A DNA stretch of 64,000 nt from Paraburkholderia aromaticivorans (GTDB lineage: Bacteria > Pseudomonadota > Gammaproteobacteria > Burkholderiales > Burkholderiaceae), in assembly GCF_012689525.1 (NCBI RefSeq), contig NZ_CP051515.1:2356001-2420000 (forward strand), written 5' to 3'. The position numbers and the translations under genes were made by a program. The notes beneath the pieces are model-generated. The model was not told the DNA's origin, ran no database searches, and saw only the letters and a list, made by a program, of their open reading frames with translations. Positions 1-9,005 of the stretch are shown here, in pieces; the first letter of the stretch is position 1, and each line of letters begins with the position of its first letter.

Positions 1-69
1 GCTGAGTCCGATTAATTCCACCGAGCTCGAACAAGGCACGGCGCATCGTCACGCGCCGCCGTCAATGGC

Positions 70-348
70 TCAACCCACCCGGCGATGAAAACGATGAATT
101 CTGACTTCGTCCCAGACCCCAGCTGCGAAGAGCGGATCATTGCGGTTGAATGCCTCGACTTCGTCGCGCGTCTGCGCTTCCACAAGAAAGAAGCTGCCGA
201 TCTTGTTCTCGCCGGCGTCGTCCACCAATGGACCGGACGTGACAAGCGTGACCGTCCCGCTCTCCAGATACGCGCGATGTTTCGGGGTAGTGGCATCGCG
301 AAGGGCCAGAGCACCAGGCTTATCGGTGCAGAAAACGATCCAATGCAT
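70..348 (-). CDS. YciI-like protein
   Basis: A 92-residue protein of the YciI (YCII) ferredoxin-like family. Family members are small dimeric proteins found in many catabolic operons; a few are hydrolases or dehydrochlorinases, and most have no assigned reaction. The sequence shows the first strand (residues 2-8), the conserved His24 in TPKHRAYLE and the Asp pair at 43-44 in GPLVDD, the residues usually conserved in this family. AGGAA lies about nine bases before the ATG. The gene stands alone, divergent from the monooxygenase at 772, so context does not reveal a substrate. Family call firm, function unknown. Confidence 0.85.
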   Translation of the reverse strand: MHWIVFCTDKPGALALRDATTPKHRAYLESGTVTLVTSGPLVDDAGENKIGSFFLVEAQTRDEVEAFNRNDPLFAAGVWDEVRIHRFHRRVG

Positions 349-771
349 GATCTTTAGTTCCTATCAAAGTCGGACGGGATAACCTGTACGGAAGAAAAAC
401 GGGAGCAGTATCAGTCCATTGCGGCGTAACCGGATGCGCTGCACGTCCTGTGACTTACCGAATGGTCCGATTTTTCTATGTTGGGTAGGCCGACTTGCGC
501 TGTGCCTGCGTCGGTTCAGAATGATTTAGATCTTTTAGCGCGCCGGACGAAATACTTTCGAATATGCTCGATGGACTGCTCGTGAGCGTCCGGCCGTATG
601 CGCCGCGGTCGAGCTATCTCTCCCTACGTAAACTGAATGAAAGTGCGCTGCCTGTTCGAATGGCGATAGATCGGCAAGCAGGTGGCGTGAATCACCAATC
701 CGCCGTCAAGCGGCGACCACTTGCGCAGGCAGATCGAGGCCTGACGCATCGACATTGAGCAGATATCCGAT
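349..771. other. intergenic region between divergent genes
   Basis: About 420 bases between the YciI-like gene and the first monooxygenase. Both promoters must lie here, but I see no convincing -35/-10 pair, operator palindrome or small gene. The short ORFs on both strands have no ribosome binding site and resemble nothing I know. Confidence 0.5.
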
Positions 772-1905
772 ATGAAGATTGCAATCGCAGGCGGTTCGAT
801 TTCGGGGCTTGCGGCAGCCCTCACGCTGAATTGCACCGGGCACGACGTGCTCGTGTACGAACGCTCTGCGCATGCATTGCGTGGTCGGGGCGGTGGCGTA
901 GTGCTGCTGCGGCGCATGCTGCGCTTCCTCGAAAATCACGGTCACTACTGCCGCGACATGATCAGCGTGCCGACGCATCGCCGGCGCTGGATCGATGTCG
1001 GCGGTGCCGTCACTCGCGACGAACCCGAGATGCTGCCCTTCTCGTCGTGGGACGCGGTCTATCGCTCCCTGTGCAGCATGCTGCCGGCGGAGCGAATTCG
1101 CTACGGGCGCGAAGTGGCAGGCTTTGACCAGAACAAGTACGGCGTCGACATTCATTTCGACGATGGCCAGACAGAACATGCGGACATTCTGATCGCCGCT
1201 GACGGTACCGGCTCGCGCCTGCGCTCCCGGCTCTTTCCCGACTATCATGCATCGTTCGCGGGCTATATCGCGTGGCGCGGCATTGTCGATGAAGCCACCT
1301 TCAACCCCGCTGATATCGCCACTCTCGTCGAAAACATGACACTGCACCGGCAGCCCGGTGAACTCTTCATGGCGTTCCTGATCCCCGCTCTCGACGGCTC
1401 GCTGGCGCCGGGCAAGCGGCGCTTCAACTGGCTGTGGTATCGCAACGAAGCTGACGCCGAAGCACTGCGACGGCATTTGACCGACTCCACCGGGCGCAAG
1501 CATCACACGTCCGTCAGCGCGGGACAGTTGGCGGCGGCGGCGCTGGCCGACCTCAACAGTCTCGCCGCGCAGCGTTTGCCTGCCGTATTGGCACAACTGG
1601 TGCTCGCCACCCAGGCGCCGTTCGTACAGGCCATTTTCGACGCGCTGAGCCCCGCCTTTGTCGACGGACGGGTCGCGCTGGTCGGCGACGCGGCCTGCAC
1701 GCTCCGACCACACACCGGCTCAGGCACGTCCAAAGCAGCGGACGACGCAGTGTCCCTTGCTGAATTCTTGCCCCCAGACAGCGACGATGTTGCACGACAC
1801 CTCGCCGACTGGGCAGCGGCCCGGCGCATCGCGGTCGCACCGCTGCTTCAGAAAGGGCCACAGCTTGCGGCCGGATTCGGACTTGGCAGCCCGCCTCCCG
1901 GGTGA
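772..1905 (+). CDS. FAD-dependent monooxygenase, 2,6-dihydroxypyridine hydroxylase-like
   Basis: A 377-residue single-component aromatic hydroxylase of the FAD/NAD(P)H group A type. It has the dinucleotide-binding GGSISG at residues 7-12, the second nucleotide motif AADGTGSR near 142-149, the YAGYIAWRG segment near 162-170 that marks the 2,6-dihydroxypyridine 3-monooxygenase (DhpH) subgroup, and the FAD-pyrophosphate motif VGDAACTLRPH near 303-313. Such enzymes hydroxylate phenolic or hydroxypyridine rings in the cytoplasm. Length fits the family. The ribosome binding site is poor (GAGCAGATATCCG), yet the ATG gives the expected N-terminus. It is one of three paralogues in this window. Substrate is unknown. 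Confidence 0.85.
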   Translation: MKIAIAGGSISGLAAALTLNCTGHDVLVYERSAHALRGRGGGVVLLRRMLRFLENHGHYCRDMISVPTHRRRWIDVGGAVTRDEPEMLPFSSWDAVYRSLCSMLPAERIRYGREVAGFDQNKYGVDIHFDDGQTEHADILIAADGTGSRLRSRLFPDYHASFAGYIAWRGIVDEATFNPADIATLVENMTLHRQPGELFMAFLIPALDGSLAPGKRRFNWLWYRNEADAEALRRHLTDSTGRKHHTSVSAGQLAAAALADLNSLAAQRLPAVLAQLVLATQAPFVQAIFDALSPAFVDGRVALVGDAACTLRPHTGSGTSKAADDAVSLAEFLPPDSDDVARHLADWAAARRIAVAPLLQKGPQLAAGFGLGSPPPG

Positions 1906-1955
1906 CGAAGGCCTCTCAGCCCCGCCATCAATATTTCCGAATGTCCTGCATGCCC

Positions 1956-3380
1956 TCAATCGTTGCGGGCGGCTTTCTCCATTCCCGGACGTGCTTCGCT
2001 ATCAGGCGTCCATCCGCCGCCGATCGCCCGTACCAAAGTAACGATCGCGACCGCCTGCGCCTGGCGGCTGTGGATCAGCTCACGTTGAATGGACAGCGCG
2101 TCCCGATCGGAATCGACGACCTCGAAATAGTCGACGTAGCCGTGTTCGTAACGGCTACGCGACAGCCGGGCTGCTTGCGCCGACGTCGAGGCCGCCCGCT
2201 CATAGGCGACGATGCGCAGCCGCTGCGCCGCGACATCGTTCAGCGCGTCCTGTACCTGCCGCAACGCGTCGAGCATGAGCGCCTTGGAATTGGCGTCCGC
2301 GATCAGATAACCCGCTTGAGCGGACTCGACCTCCGCACGTCGGCGGCCGCCGTCGATCAGCGTCAATGCCGCGCTAATGGCGAGGCCCCACACCGAGCTG
2401 TTACGGTCGAGGAACGAGCCCAGATCGCGGCTTGCAAAGCCGCCGTCCGCCGTGAGCGTCAGGGTCGGCAGATACGCCGTTCTGGCAATGCCGATCTGCA
2501 AGGATGCTGCATCCAGTCTGCGTTGTGCGGCATAGATGTCCGGGCGCTGTTCGAGCAGCGCCGACGGCAAGCCGACCGGAATATCAGGCAACTCGACGGG
2601 GGCCAATCCCGCACCGATCGTCAGATCAGTCACGGAGCGCCCTGTGAGCACTGCGAGCGCATCGACGAGATTGTCTCGTTCACGCTCACTCTCGGCGAGG
2701 TCCGCGTTGGCCGTGTTCAACTCGGTCGCTGCGCGCAGGGCGTCGAGGTCGCTGGCGGCGCCCGCCTTGACGCGGCGCTGCACCAGTTGCAAGGCGGCCC
2801 GCCTGAGCTCGATGGTCTGCCGCAACTCCGCACTATCCTGCTCGACAAAGCGCAAGGTCAGATAGTCGCTCGCCACTTCCGTCGAAACGCGCAGGCGCAC
2901 CGCGGCCGCATCCGCCTGCACTGCTAGCGCATCCTCACGCGCCACATCGGCTTGGCCCTTGAGACGTCCCCACAGGTCGACCTCGTACGTGGCATCGACA
3001 GGTAACGCCCACGTGCGCAGCATCCGCTTCGGCAACGCATCGTCCACTGTGCCGGAGACACGGTTGCGCGAAAACGACGGTTTAATCCCGACCGTCGGCA
3101 CCTGGTACGCGTCGCTGGCCATGACCAGCGCACGTGCCTGGGCAATACGCGCGTTGGCCGATGCAATCTCGTAGTTGTTCGTCAACGCGGCATCGATCAG
3201 GTTGGCCAGCAGTGGATCGGCGAACAGTGCGGGCCACGCGCCGTCGGAGATGGCGGCCGCATGCGTCGGCTCCGCGTGGCGAAATGGCGCCTCGCTTAAC
3301 GCAAGCGGTGTGCTTGATTGCGGTGTGACGCTGCATGCCGCAAGCGCGCAAACCGTCAGCAGCATGACGCGCCCGCTCAT
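1956..3380 (-). CDS. RND/MFS efflux outer-membrane lipoprotein (NodT/OprM family)
   Basis: A 474-residue TolC-like outer-membrane factor of tripartite efflux pumps. The N-terminus is a lipoprotein signal ending in ALAAC (acylated Cys16), followed by the repeated OEP halves typical of the NodT/OprM family: NLIDAALTNNYEIASANARIAQAR in the first half, and RRPDIYAAQRRLDAA-like and AQDALNDVAAQRLR-like helices in the second. It normally docks on a periplasmic adaptor to export drugs or aromatic acids. Its ATG overlaps the adaptor gene's stop by four bases (ATGA), so the two are translationally coupled; that adaptor carries an in-frame stop, which may reduce expression of this gene too. Confidence 0.9.
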   Translation of the reverse strand: MSGRVMLLTVCALAACSVTPQSSTPLALSEAPFRHAEPTHAAAISDGAWPALFADPLLANLIDAALTNNYEIASANARIAQARALVMASDAYQVPTVGIKPSFSRNRVSGTVDDALPKRMLRTWALPVDATYEVDLWGRLKGQADVAREDALAVQADAAAVRLRVSTEVASDYLTLRFVEQDSAELRQTIELRRAALQLVQRRVKAGAASDLDALRAATELNTANADLAESERERDNLVDALAVLTGRSVTDLTIGAGLAPVELPDIPVGLPSALLEQRPDIYAAQRRLDAASLQIGIARTAYLPTLTLTADGGFASRDLGSFLDRNSSVWGLAISAALTLIDGGRRRAEVESAQAGYLIADANSKALMLDALRQVQDALNDVAAQRLRIVAYERAASTSAQAARLSRSRYEHGYVDYFEVVDSDRDALSIQRELIHSRQAQAVAIVTLVRAIGGGWTPDSEARPGMEKAARND

Positions 3381-4399
3381 CGCGACTTGCCCTGCGGCGC
3401 AAGCGTTGCCGTGACCGATAACCCCGGTCTGATCCGGTAGTCCGGGTCTTTCAGGCCGTCAAAGCGTATCTTCACGGGCACCCGTTGGACCACTTTCGTG
3501 AAGTTGCCGGTCGCGTTGTCAGGCGGCAGCAGCGCAAACTGCGCACCGGTGGCCGGTGCGAAGCTGTCGACGTGCCCATGGAAAGGCGTGTCCGGCACCG
3601 CGTCGATGTCCAGATCCACGGCGTCGCCCACCTTGACATGCCTGAGCTGCGTCTCGCGGAAGTTCGCCACGACCCAGACGTCTGCCTCGACCACCGTCAA
3701 CAGCGGCTGACCCGGCACGAGGCGCTGGCCCGTCTCGACAGTTTTCTTTCCCACGTATCCATCGGTGGGCGCGATGATATTGGTGTACGTCAATTGCAGC
3801 GACGCGTCGCGCAGGTTGGCCGTGCTCTGCGACTCCAGTGCCCGCGCCGCCAGCAAACCCGCCTGAGCCGCTTCGAGCTGAGCGGTGGCCTGGCGCACGC
3901 GCGCATGCGCTGTTGTGCGCGCGGCATCCGCGGCGTCGAAATCCTGCTGCGAAAGGCCTCGCGGTGCTTCCGCAGTCAGCTCGCGGGCACGCACAAAATT
4001 CAGGTCGCCCTAGCGCGCGTCGGCAGTAGCGGCGGCAATAGCGGCTTCAGTCTGACTGATTTGCGCACGCGCGTTGTCCTGGTCCGATCTGGCCTGCTCC
4101 ACCCTCGATCGTTGCAATGCGACTTGCACGTCAAAGTCACGTGTATCCAGACGCACCAACACCTGACCAGCATGGACCAACTGGTTGTCGTCGACCAGCA
4201 CCTCTTGCACCGTGCCGCTCACCCGGGATGAAATAGTGTGCAGATGACCGGTCACATAGGCGTCGTCGGTACTGCGCTCACCCTTCACGAATGCAAAGGC
4301 CAGAACGGCGGCTAGCAGCAGCGCAAACGCCACTAGCGCGAGAATTGCCATCACCTTTGGCCGCGCGGACGATGTCGGCTCTTCACTGGTCTTGTCCAA
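3377..4399 (-). pseudogene. HlyD/EmrA-type periplasmic adaptor interrupted by an amber codon
   Basis: Membrane-fusion protein that would link an inner-membrane permease to the outer-membrane factor at 1956. The first 129 residues have a membrane anchor (about 16-39) and the lipoyl half with DDAYVTGHLHT and VDDNQLVHAGQVLVRLDT. A TAG at 4012-4010 then stops translation. The same frame resumes with GDLNFVRARELTAEAPRGLS and runs to 3377 with the remaining hairpin and barrel domains, including TYTNIIAPTDGYVGKKTV. Total length without the stop (340 codons) is normal for EmrA, and no bases appear lost, so one substitution such as CAG to TAG explains it. No EmrB-type permease is next to it. It may be a recent pseudogene or a sequencing error. 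Confidence 0.85.
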
Positions 4400-4959
4400 A
4401 GTGAAACGGCTCCTCTGACTTGCGGGGTTGTCTGCTCACGACCATGTCGAACGGTGCGATTCGTGGTGAGCCGCACCGCAGCGACTATGCGGGCACTCTA
4501 TTCGGCGCAGGTGGCTTCACTGCGTTCTCCGTCGCGCAGGGCTGACGAGCGCGCCTGCCCTGATTGTGCGCAGCCAATACTACCGAGTTGTGCCATGAAA
4601 AAGCCTTGCCCAAAGCTTAATTTCCCTTAAGAGAACAATACCAGGTTCACGCTATGTGGCGGCATGGCACGCAATACAGCGTCGTCACTGAAGACGAACT
4701 CGCGTGTGGACGCCGATTGCCGACAAGCACGACGGATTTGAAAGACCTTAGCCGCCCAAATTGGGAGGCGCAAGCGTCTGAAAGGACGTTGACGTTGCGC
4801 GCGCTTCTTCAGAACAATTAACCTTGCCAACCTCACCTGCTTCTACCGGCCGAGGCATACACTGGGCTTACGCGGTCGGGCTTTCGTAGAAGGCGGAGAA
4901 AGCCAATCAGACGAGCGACTCACCTTGTCGCTGCCCAACGAGACCATCAGGAGCGCAAT
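4400..4959. other. intergenic region without recognisable gene
   Basis: About 560 bases between the divergent adaptor gene and the second monooxygenase. This is where an EmrB-like permease or a regulator might be expected, but I find no recognisable piece of either. Short ORFs on both strands lack ribosome binding sites or family features. Confidence 0.5.
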
Positions 4960-6099
4960 ATGGGCCATGCCGCCCAACCCCGGGCCACCATTATCGGCGG
5001 CTCGCTTAGCGGTCTGTTCACCGCGACTGCGCTTCGCGCGGTCGGCTGGGAGGTCAATCTCTTTGAGCAGTCTCCTAACCAACTCGACAGCCGGGGCGGC
5101 GGAATCGTACTGCAGCCTGACGTCACGGAAGCCTTCAGGTTCGGCGGGGTCGCACTACCCGCCCCTCCGGGCGTGGACTCCGGCGAGCGCATCTATCTCG
5201 ATCAGGCCGACCGCATTATCGAGCGGTTCAACATGCCGCAGTCGCAGACCTCATGGAACCTGATTTACAGCACAATGCGACGTGCGTTACCGCCCGAAGT
5301 CATTCACCCGGGCGAACGCTTCACCCATTTCGAGCAAAACGGCAAAACGGTCACAGCGCATTTCGAAAGCGGTCGCGTGCAACACGCGGACTTATTGGTC
5401 GGCGCCGACGGTGCGCGCTCGACGGTCCGCGCCCAGTTGCTGCCTGGCCTCGATCCCTCCTATGCAGGCTATATCGCGTGGCGCGGCCTCGTCGAAGAAA
5501 ATGATCTGCCCGCCAAAGCCGCGGACATTCTGCGTGAGCGCTTCACCTTCCAGCAGGGCGAAGCGCATCTCATACTGATCTATCTCGTACCGGGGGAAGA
5601 CGGCACGGCCGAGCCTGGCAGGCGCCGCTGGAACTGGGTCTGGTATCGGCCGATGTCGCCGGAAAACCTGAAGACACTGATGGTCGACCGGCACGGCAAG
5701 CAGCGCAGTACCTCTTTGCCGCCCGGCGCCACGAAGGATGACGATATCACCGGGTTGCGCGCCGCCGCCAGTCAGCTGCTTGCCCCATCTCTACAACTCC
5801 TCGTGAACGCGACGGCCGAGCCGTTCGTTCAGGCGATTCAGGATCTTCGGGTGGAAAGGATGGTGTTCGATCGGGCCGTCCTGCTCGGTGATGCCGCCTA
5901 CGTCCCGCGTCCGCATACCGCTGGCAGCACTGCCAAGGCGGCCGCGAACGCAGTTGCGCTGGCTCGTACCCTGTCGGCCGGAGACACCCGCCTGCAGTCC
6001 GCCCTGTCCCGTTGGGAACTATCGCAAAGACGGCTAGGTATCAGCATGTCGGAACTCGGCATCTCTCTGGGCGACCGCATTATGAAGCCTCGCGCCTAG
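4960..6099 (+). CDS. FAD-dependent monooxygenase, 2,6-dihydroxypyridine hydroxylase-like
   Basis: A 379-residue group A flavin hydroxylase, second of three paralogues here. It carries IIGGSLSGL near residues 11-19, the central VGADGARSTVR near 146-156, the subgroup segment YAGYIAWRG near 168-176 and the FAD-contact motif LLGDAAYVPRPH near 308-319. RGGGIVLQP in the N-terminal third is the typical flavin-loop sequence. The ATG follows AGGAG (CATCAGGAGCGCAAT). The gene runs alone between the efflux genes and a convergent porin. It should hydroxylate an electron-rich aromatic or N-heteroaromatic ring using NAD(P)H and oxygen; the substrate cannot be read from sequence. Confidence 0.87.
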   Translation: MGHAAQPRATIIGGSLSGLFTATALRAVGWEVNLFEQSPNQLDSRGGGIVLQPDVTEAFRFGGVALPAPPGVDSGERIYLDQADRIIERFNMPQSQTSWNLIYSTMRRALPPEVIHPGERFTHFEQNGKTVTAHFESGRVQHADLLVGADGARSTVRAQLLPGLDPSYAGYIAWRGLVEENDLPAKAADILRERFTFQQGEAHLILIYLVPGEDGTAEPGRRRWNWVWYRPMSPENLKTLMVDRHGKQRSTSLPPGATKDDDITGLRAAASQLLAPSLQLLVNATAEPFVQAIQDLRVERMVFDRAVLLGDAAYVPRPHTAGSTAKAAANAVALARTLSAGDTRLQSALSRWELSQRRLGISMSELGISLGDRIMKPRA

Positions 6100-6126
6100 C
6101 GCCTGGCTGGAATGCTGAAGACTGTC

Positions 6127-6149
6127 GCGGCGGCAGCCAGCGCCGCCGC
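6127..6149. terminator. GC-rich perfect hairpin between convergent genes
   Basis: Two perfect 8-base arms, GCGGCGGC and GCCGCCGC, around a 7-base loop, placed between the stop of the monooxygenase (6099) and the stop of the porin (6166). It lacks a T-run on either side, so it is not a canonical rho-independent terminator. Its position between converging genes suggests a bidirectional transcription stop or mRNA-end protection. Confidence 0.4.
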
Positions 6150-6165
6150 CCCTGGTGATCAAGGC

Positions 6166-7389
6166 TTAGAAACGGTGGGCCAGTCCTATCGTGTCCGCAA
6201 TCTGCTGGTTTCTCGCAGACGGCGTCAATCCCGCGATCGAAGCCACCGCGCTTTGTCCCAGTGAGTTCGTTCCGGAGGCACGCTGATAGGCGGCGACCAT
6301 ATAGACGTCCGTGCGTTTGGAGAAAAAGTAATGGGCACCGACCGTCACCTGCTGATAGCGGGCGCTCTGATCATTAGGGCCATCGTCCTTGGTGAACGAA
6401 TACGACAATCCTAGTGTCACGGGTACCGAAACCTGATATTGCAGGTTCGCTTCGACCGTATTGAAGGTAGAGCTACCCGCGTACGACAGCGGATTCGGTC
6501 CCGAAGACGAACCCAATCCGGCAAATCGCGTGTTGGTATAAACGAGGCCCAGCGTTGCCGGGCCAGCCACGTATGAGCCGCCCGCACCAAAGATCTGCTC
6601 GCGATGCGCCGACGCGTAACCCGCGATGATCGGGTTTCGTTGTGCGGTTGTCGCGGACCCCAAGGATCCAAAATTGTTCGTTGCAGCGCCGCCCGCAGCG
6701 GGCGTTGCTCCATACATCGAGATATTGGGTTCAAACGCGTCCACAAACGCGATGCCCAGACGCACTGCCCCGCCGGTGTAGCCCATACCGACGGACCAGA
6801 TCTGATTCTCCGAAAAACTCCCCGCGACGCCGCCGGCAGCATACAGTGCGTTGGCTGTCATGCCGTGCCACGTGGGCGACGTGTACTTGAGCGAGTTGTT
6901 CTGCCGATTCGTCCCGCCGATGTTGTCGAGATCATCCGGATGGGATCCGATATAGCCGGCCCACTGGGTAATGACCGCGAGGGGGGACACGAAATCCCAC
7001 ATCGACGAATACTGGCGGCCGAACGTGACACGCCCGACCGGCGCCGATAAGCCGACAAATGCCTGCCGTCCGAACAACAGCCCGCCCTGACCCAACGTGC
7101 CATTCGCGGCGTTGAATCCGTTTTCGAGCGTGAACATCGCGGTCATCCCCCCACCGAGATCCTCTACTCCCTTCAGGCCAAAGCGGCTGCCGAAGTAGGC
7201 GGATGTCGTTGCGTCCATCATGGAGTATTGTTGCCGCCCTGTCAGTTGACCCGCCGAACGGCCCGTCTGTGCATTGTTCACAAAAACAATGTCCGGATCG
7301 ACAACCCCGTACAACGTGATGCTGCTTTGCGCGTGGACCGCGGAAATAGACATCGTCAGCAACGCAATTGAAGCCCCTATCTTTTTCAC
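6166..7389 (-). CDS. Gram-negative porin (OmpC-like)
   Basis: A 407-residue trimeric-type general porin of the outer membrane. I choose the GTG at 7389 because GAGAGGGG lies just upstream and translation then begins with a clean signal peptide (KKIGASIALLTMSISAVHA) cut before QSSITLYGVVD, the standard Burkholderia porin start. Diagnostic strands follow: SRFGLKGVEDLGGGMTAMF, LENGFNAANGTLGQGG, LFGRQAFVGL and FGRQYSSMWD. The C-terminus ends in IGLAHRF, with the final Phe used by the BAM machinery. It faces a divergent LysR gene. It probably admits small, possibly aromatic, solutes for the neighbouring catabolic enzymes. Confidence 0.92.
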   Translation of the reverse strand: MKKIGASIALLTMSISAVHAQSSITLYGVVDPDIVFVNNAQTGRSAGQLTGRQQYSMMDATTSAYFGSRFGLKGVEDLGGGMTAMFTLENGFNAANGTLGQGGLLFGRQAFVGLSAPVGRVTFGRQYSSMWDFVSPLAVITQWAGYIGSHPDDLDNIGGTNRQNNSLKYTSPTWHGMTANALYAAGGVAGSFSENQIWSVGMGYTGGAVRLGIAFVDAFEPNISMYGATPAAGGAATNNFGSLGSATTAQRNPIIAGYASAHREQIFGAGGSYVAGPATLGLVYTNTRFAGLGSSSGPNPLSYAGSSTFNTVEANLQYQVSVPVTLGLSYSFTKDDGPNDQSARYQQVTVGAHYFFSKRTDVYMVAAYQRASGTNSLGQSAVASIAGLTPSARNQQIADTIGLAHRF

Positions 7390-7809
7390 TGAAAGATCCC
7401 CTCTCGATGTAGTCAAAATTTTTCGGATATGAGTAGTACTCCAACCTAAGCTGGTTCGATCCCGGCGCGCATGATCATGTGTCGGCGACACGGTGCCGGT
7501 CGATCCGCAGTAGTTTGTTCACTGCGGCAAAATATAAATGATCACTCGATAACTTGCAACGCGCCGCGTGTTGGGGTATTGCCTGATTTCGCCCCACATG
7601 CCCGCGTGCTTTAATTGTTCGACTGATAATCATGGCGCGTTCGATCACGACCAGGTCCCGATTCGCCTGCAACGTCGAGTCGGCGACCAGACAGCCGTAT
7701 CCCCATCTGAACGATCGCCTGGTCTGATAGCATTTCGCTGAAAATGCATGGCCGCGCTAGTCCGTAGGCGCGGCCATCGTAATCGCGGCACGCCGGATGG
7801 AACAACGTT
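7390..7809. other. divergent promoter region, porin and LysR gene
   Basis: About 420 bases separating the porin (left) and LysR gene (right). LysR proteins usually bind such shared regions, so control of the porin by this regulator is plausible. I cannot assign a specific LysR box. The minus-strand ORFs here have no family features. Confidence 0.45.
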
Positions 7810-8715
7810 ATGGACAAGCTATTGGCTCTGCGGGCATTCGTGGAAGTCGCCGAGGCGGGCGGTTTTTCGAGTGCGGCACGACGCCTCGATCTGGCGACGT
7901 CCTCGGTCATGCGCTCTGTCGATTCGCTCGAGAAACAGCTCGGCGCCGCACTGTTCAATCGAAGCACCCGCCAGGTGACCCTCTCCGACGCGGGGACCTC
8001 GTACTATGCCAAGGTAAAAAAACTATTCGAGGATATGGCTGACGCGGACGCGTCAGTTTCGGACAGAAGCGGTGAGCCATCGGGCCCACTGCGCGTTTCC
8101 GTGCCGGTCGCATTCGGCTCCCGACGCATCGCACCTGCCCTCGCGGCGTTTCTGCGGAAATACCCGAAGCTTGAGCTGGACGTCAAACTGAGCGATGCTT
8201 TTGTCGATCTGGTGAGCGAGCGAATAGACGTCGCTATTCGCCTCGGCGAGGTGGCGCCCATGGCCGACGTTGTCAGCAAGCGGATCGGCATCTTCGCCCG
8301 TTATCTCGTCGCGAGTAGCGAATACCTCGATCGAGCAGGCTATCCCGTGTCGCCTGACGAATTGGCAGATCACGAATGCCTTCGATTCACCTACACCACC
8401 GAACCTCAAGTCTGGACATTTTCGCGTGAGAACGAAGAAAAGCGTGTGCCCGTCAGCGGCCGGCTCAAGGCAAACAGCTCCGAAGTACTGCGCGAAGCGG
8501 CGCTGGATGGTATGGGTATCGCGCTTCTTCCCGACTGGCTGGTGGAATCCGACGTTCAGTCAGGAACCCTCACGCGGCTGTTCGCCGAACTCGAGGCGGG
8601 CCCGAACGATGCACGGGCTGTTGTGAGCGCGCTCTACCTTCCCAATCAACGAGGATCGCGAAGAGTGAAGGCGTTTATCGATTTCGTGTCCGAACTGGCG
8701 AACGGGCCTCAGTGA
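7810..8715 (+). CDS. LysR-family transcriptional regulator
   Basis: A 301-residue LysR regulator of the CrgA/AphB-like group common in Burkholderia. The winged helix-turn-helix covers about residues 1-60, with FVEVAEAGGFSSAARRLDLATSSVMRSVDSLEKQLGA broken only by ordinary substitutions, then LFNRSTRQVTLSDAG. The effector-binding domain follows from about residue 90 (GPLRVSVPVAFGSRRIAP). GGAAC precedes the ATG by about six bases. Divergent to the porin at 6166 and upstream of an Old Yellow Enzyme, either of which could be its target. The effector is unknown. Confidence 0.92.
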   Translation: MDKLLALRAFVEVAEAGGFSSAARRLDLATSSVMRSVDSLEKQLGAALFNRSTRQVTLSDAGTSYYAKVKKLFEDMADADASVSDRSGEPSGPLRVSVPVAFGSRRIAPALAAFLRKYPKLELDVKLSDAFVDLVSERIDVAIRLGEVAPMADVVSKRIGIFARYLVASSEYLDRAGYPVSPDELADHECLRFTYTTEPQVWTFSRENEEKRVPVSGRLKANSSEVLREAALDGMGIALLPDWLVESDVQSGTLTRLFAELEAGPNDARAVVSALYLPNQRGSRRVKAFIDFVSELANGPQ

Positions 8716-9005
8716 ACGCTCGCGTCAGTCAATAGCAGCTGGCATTCGGCCGCTGCTGGCAATGCCGCTTGCCTGCTACGCCTTCCTTGAGCTTTGCGTG
8801 CCACGCAATGCTGTGTAGCGCGCCGTTGGGATTCCGGCCAAGCCCGGTCTCACCTACCCTTGCATTCATCGACCCACCGCGCAGACCTGTAGCGCCGGCG
8901 CATGACGGTCAACCACGACCTGTAGTCGCGCGGCGATAAGCGGAGCCTCGACATGCAAACCGCGGGTCTGCACGGCGCACTTCACATCCTCGACGGAGAT
9001 ACACC

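Noticed and set aside
706..1713. 335-codon antisense frame over the first monooxygenase
   Set aside because: No motif and low-complexity Arg/Gln content; the plus strand gene carries all flavoprotein motifs.
3377..4399. amber codon as programmed recoding (pyrrolysine or suppressor reading)
   Set aside because: Nothing in the sequence suggests a recoding element, and a simple point mutation is far likelier.
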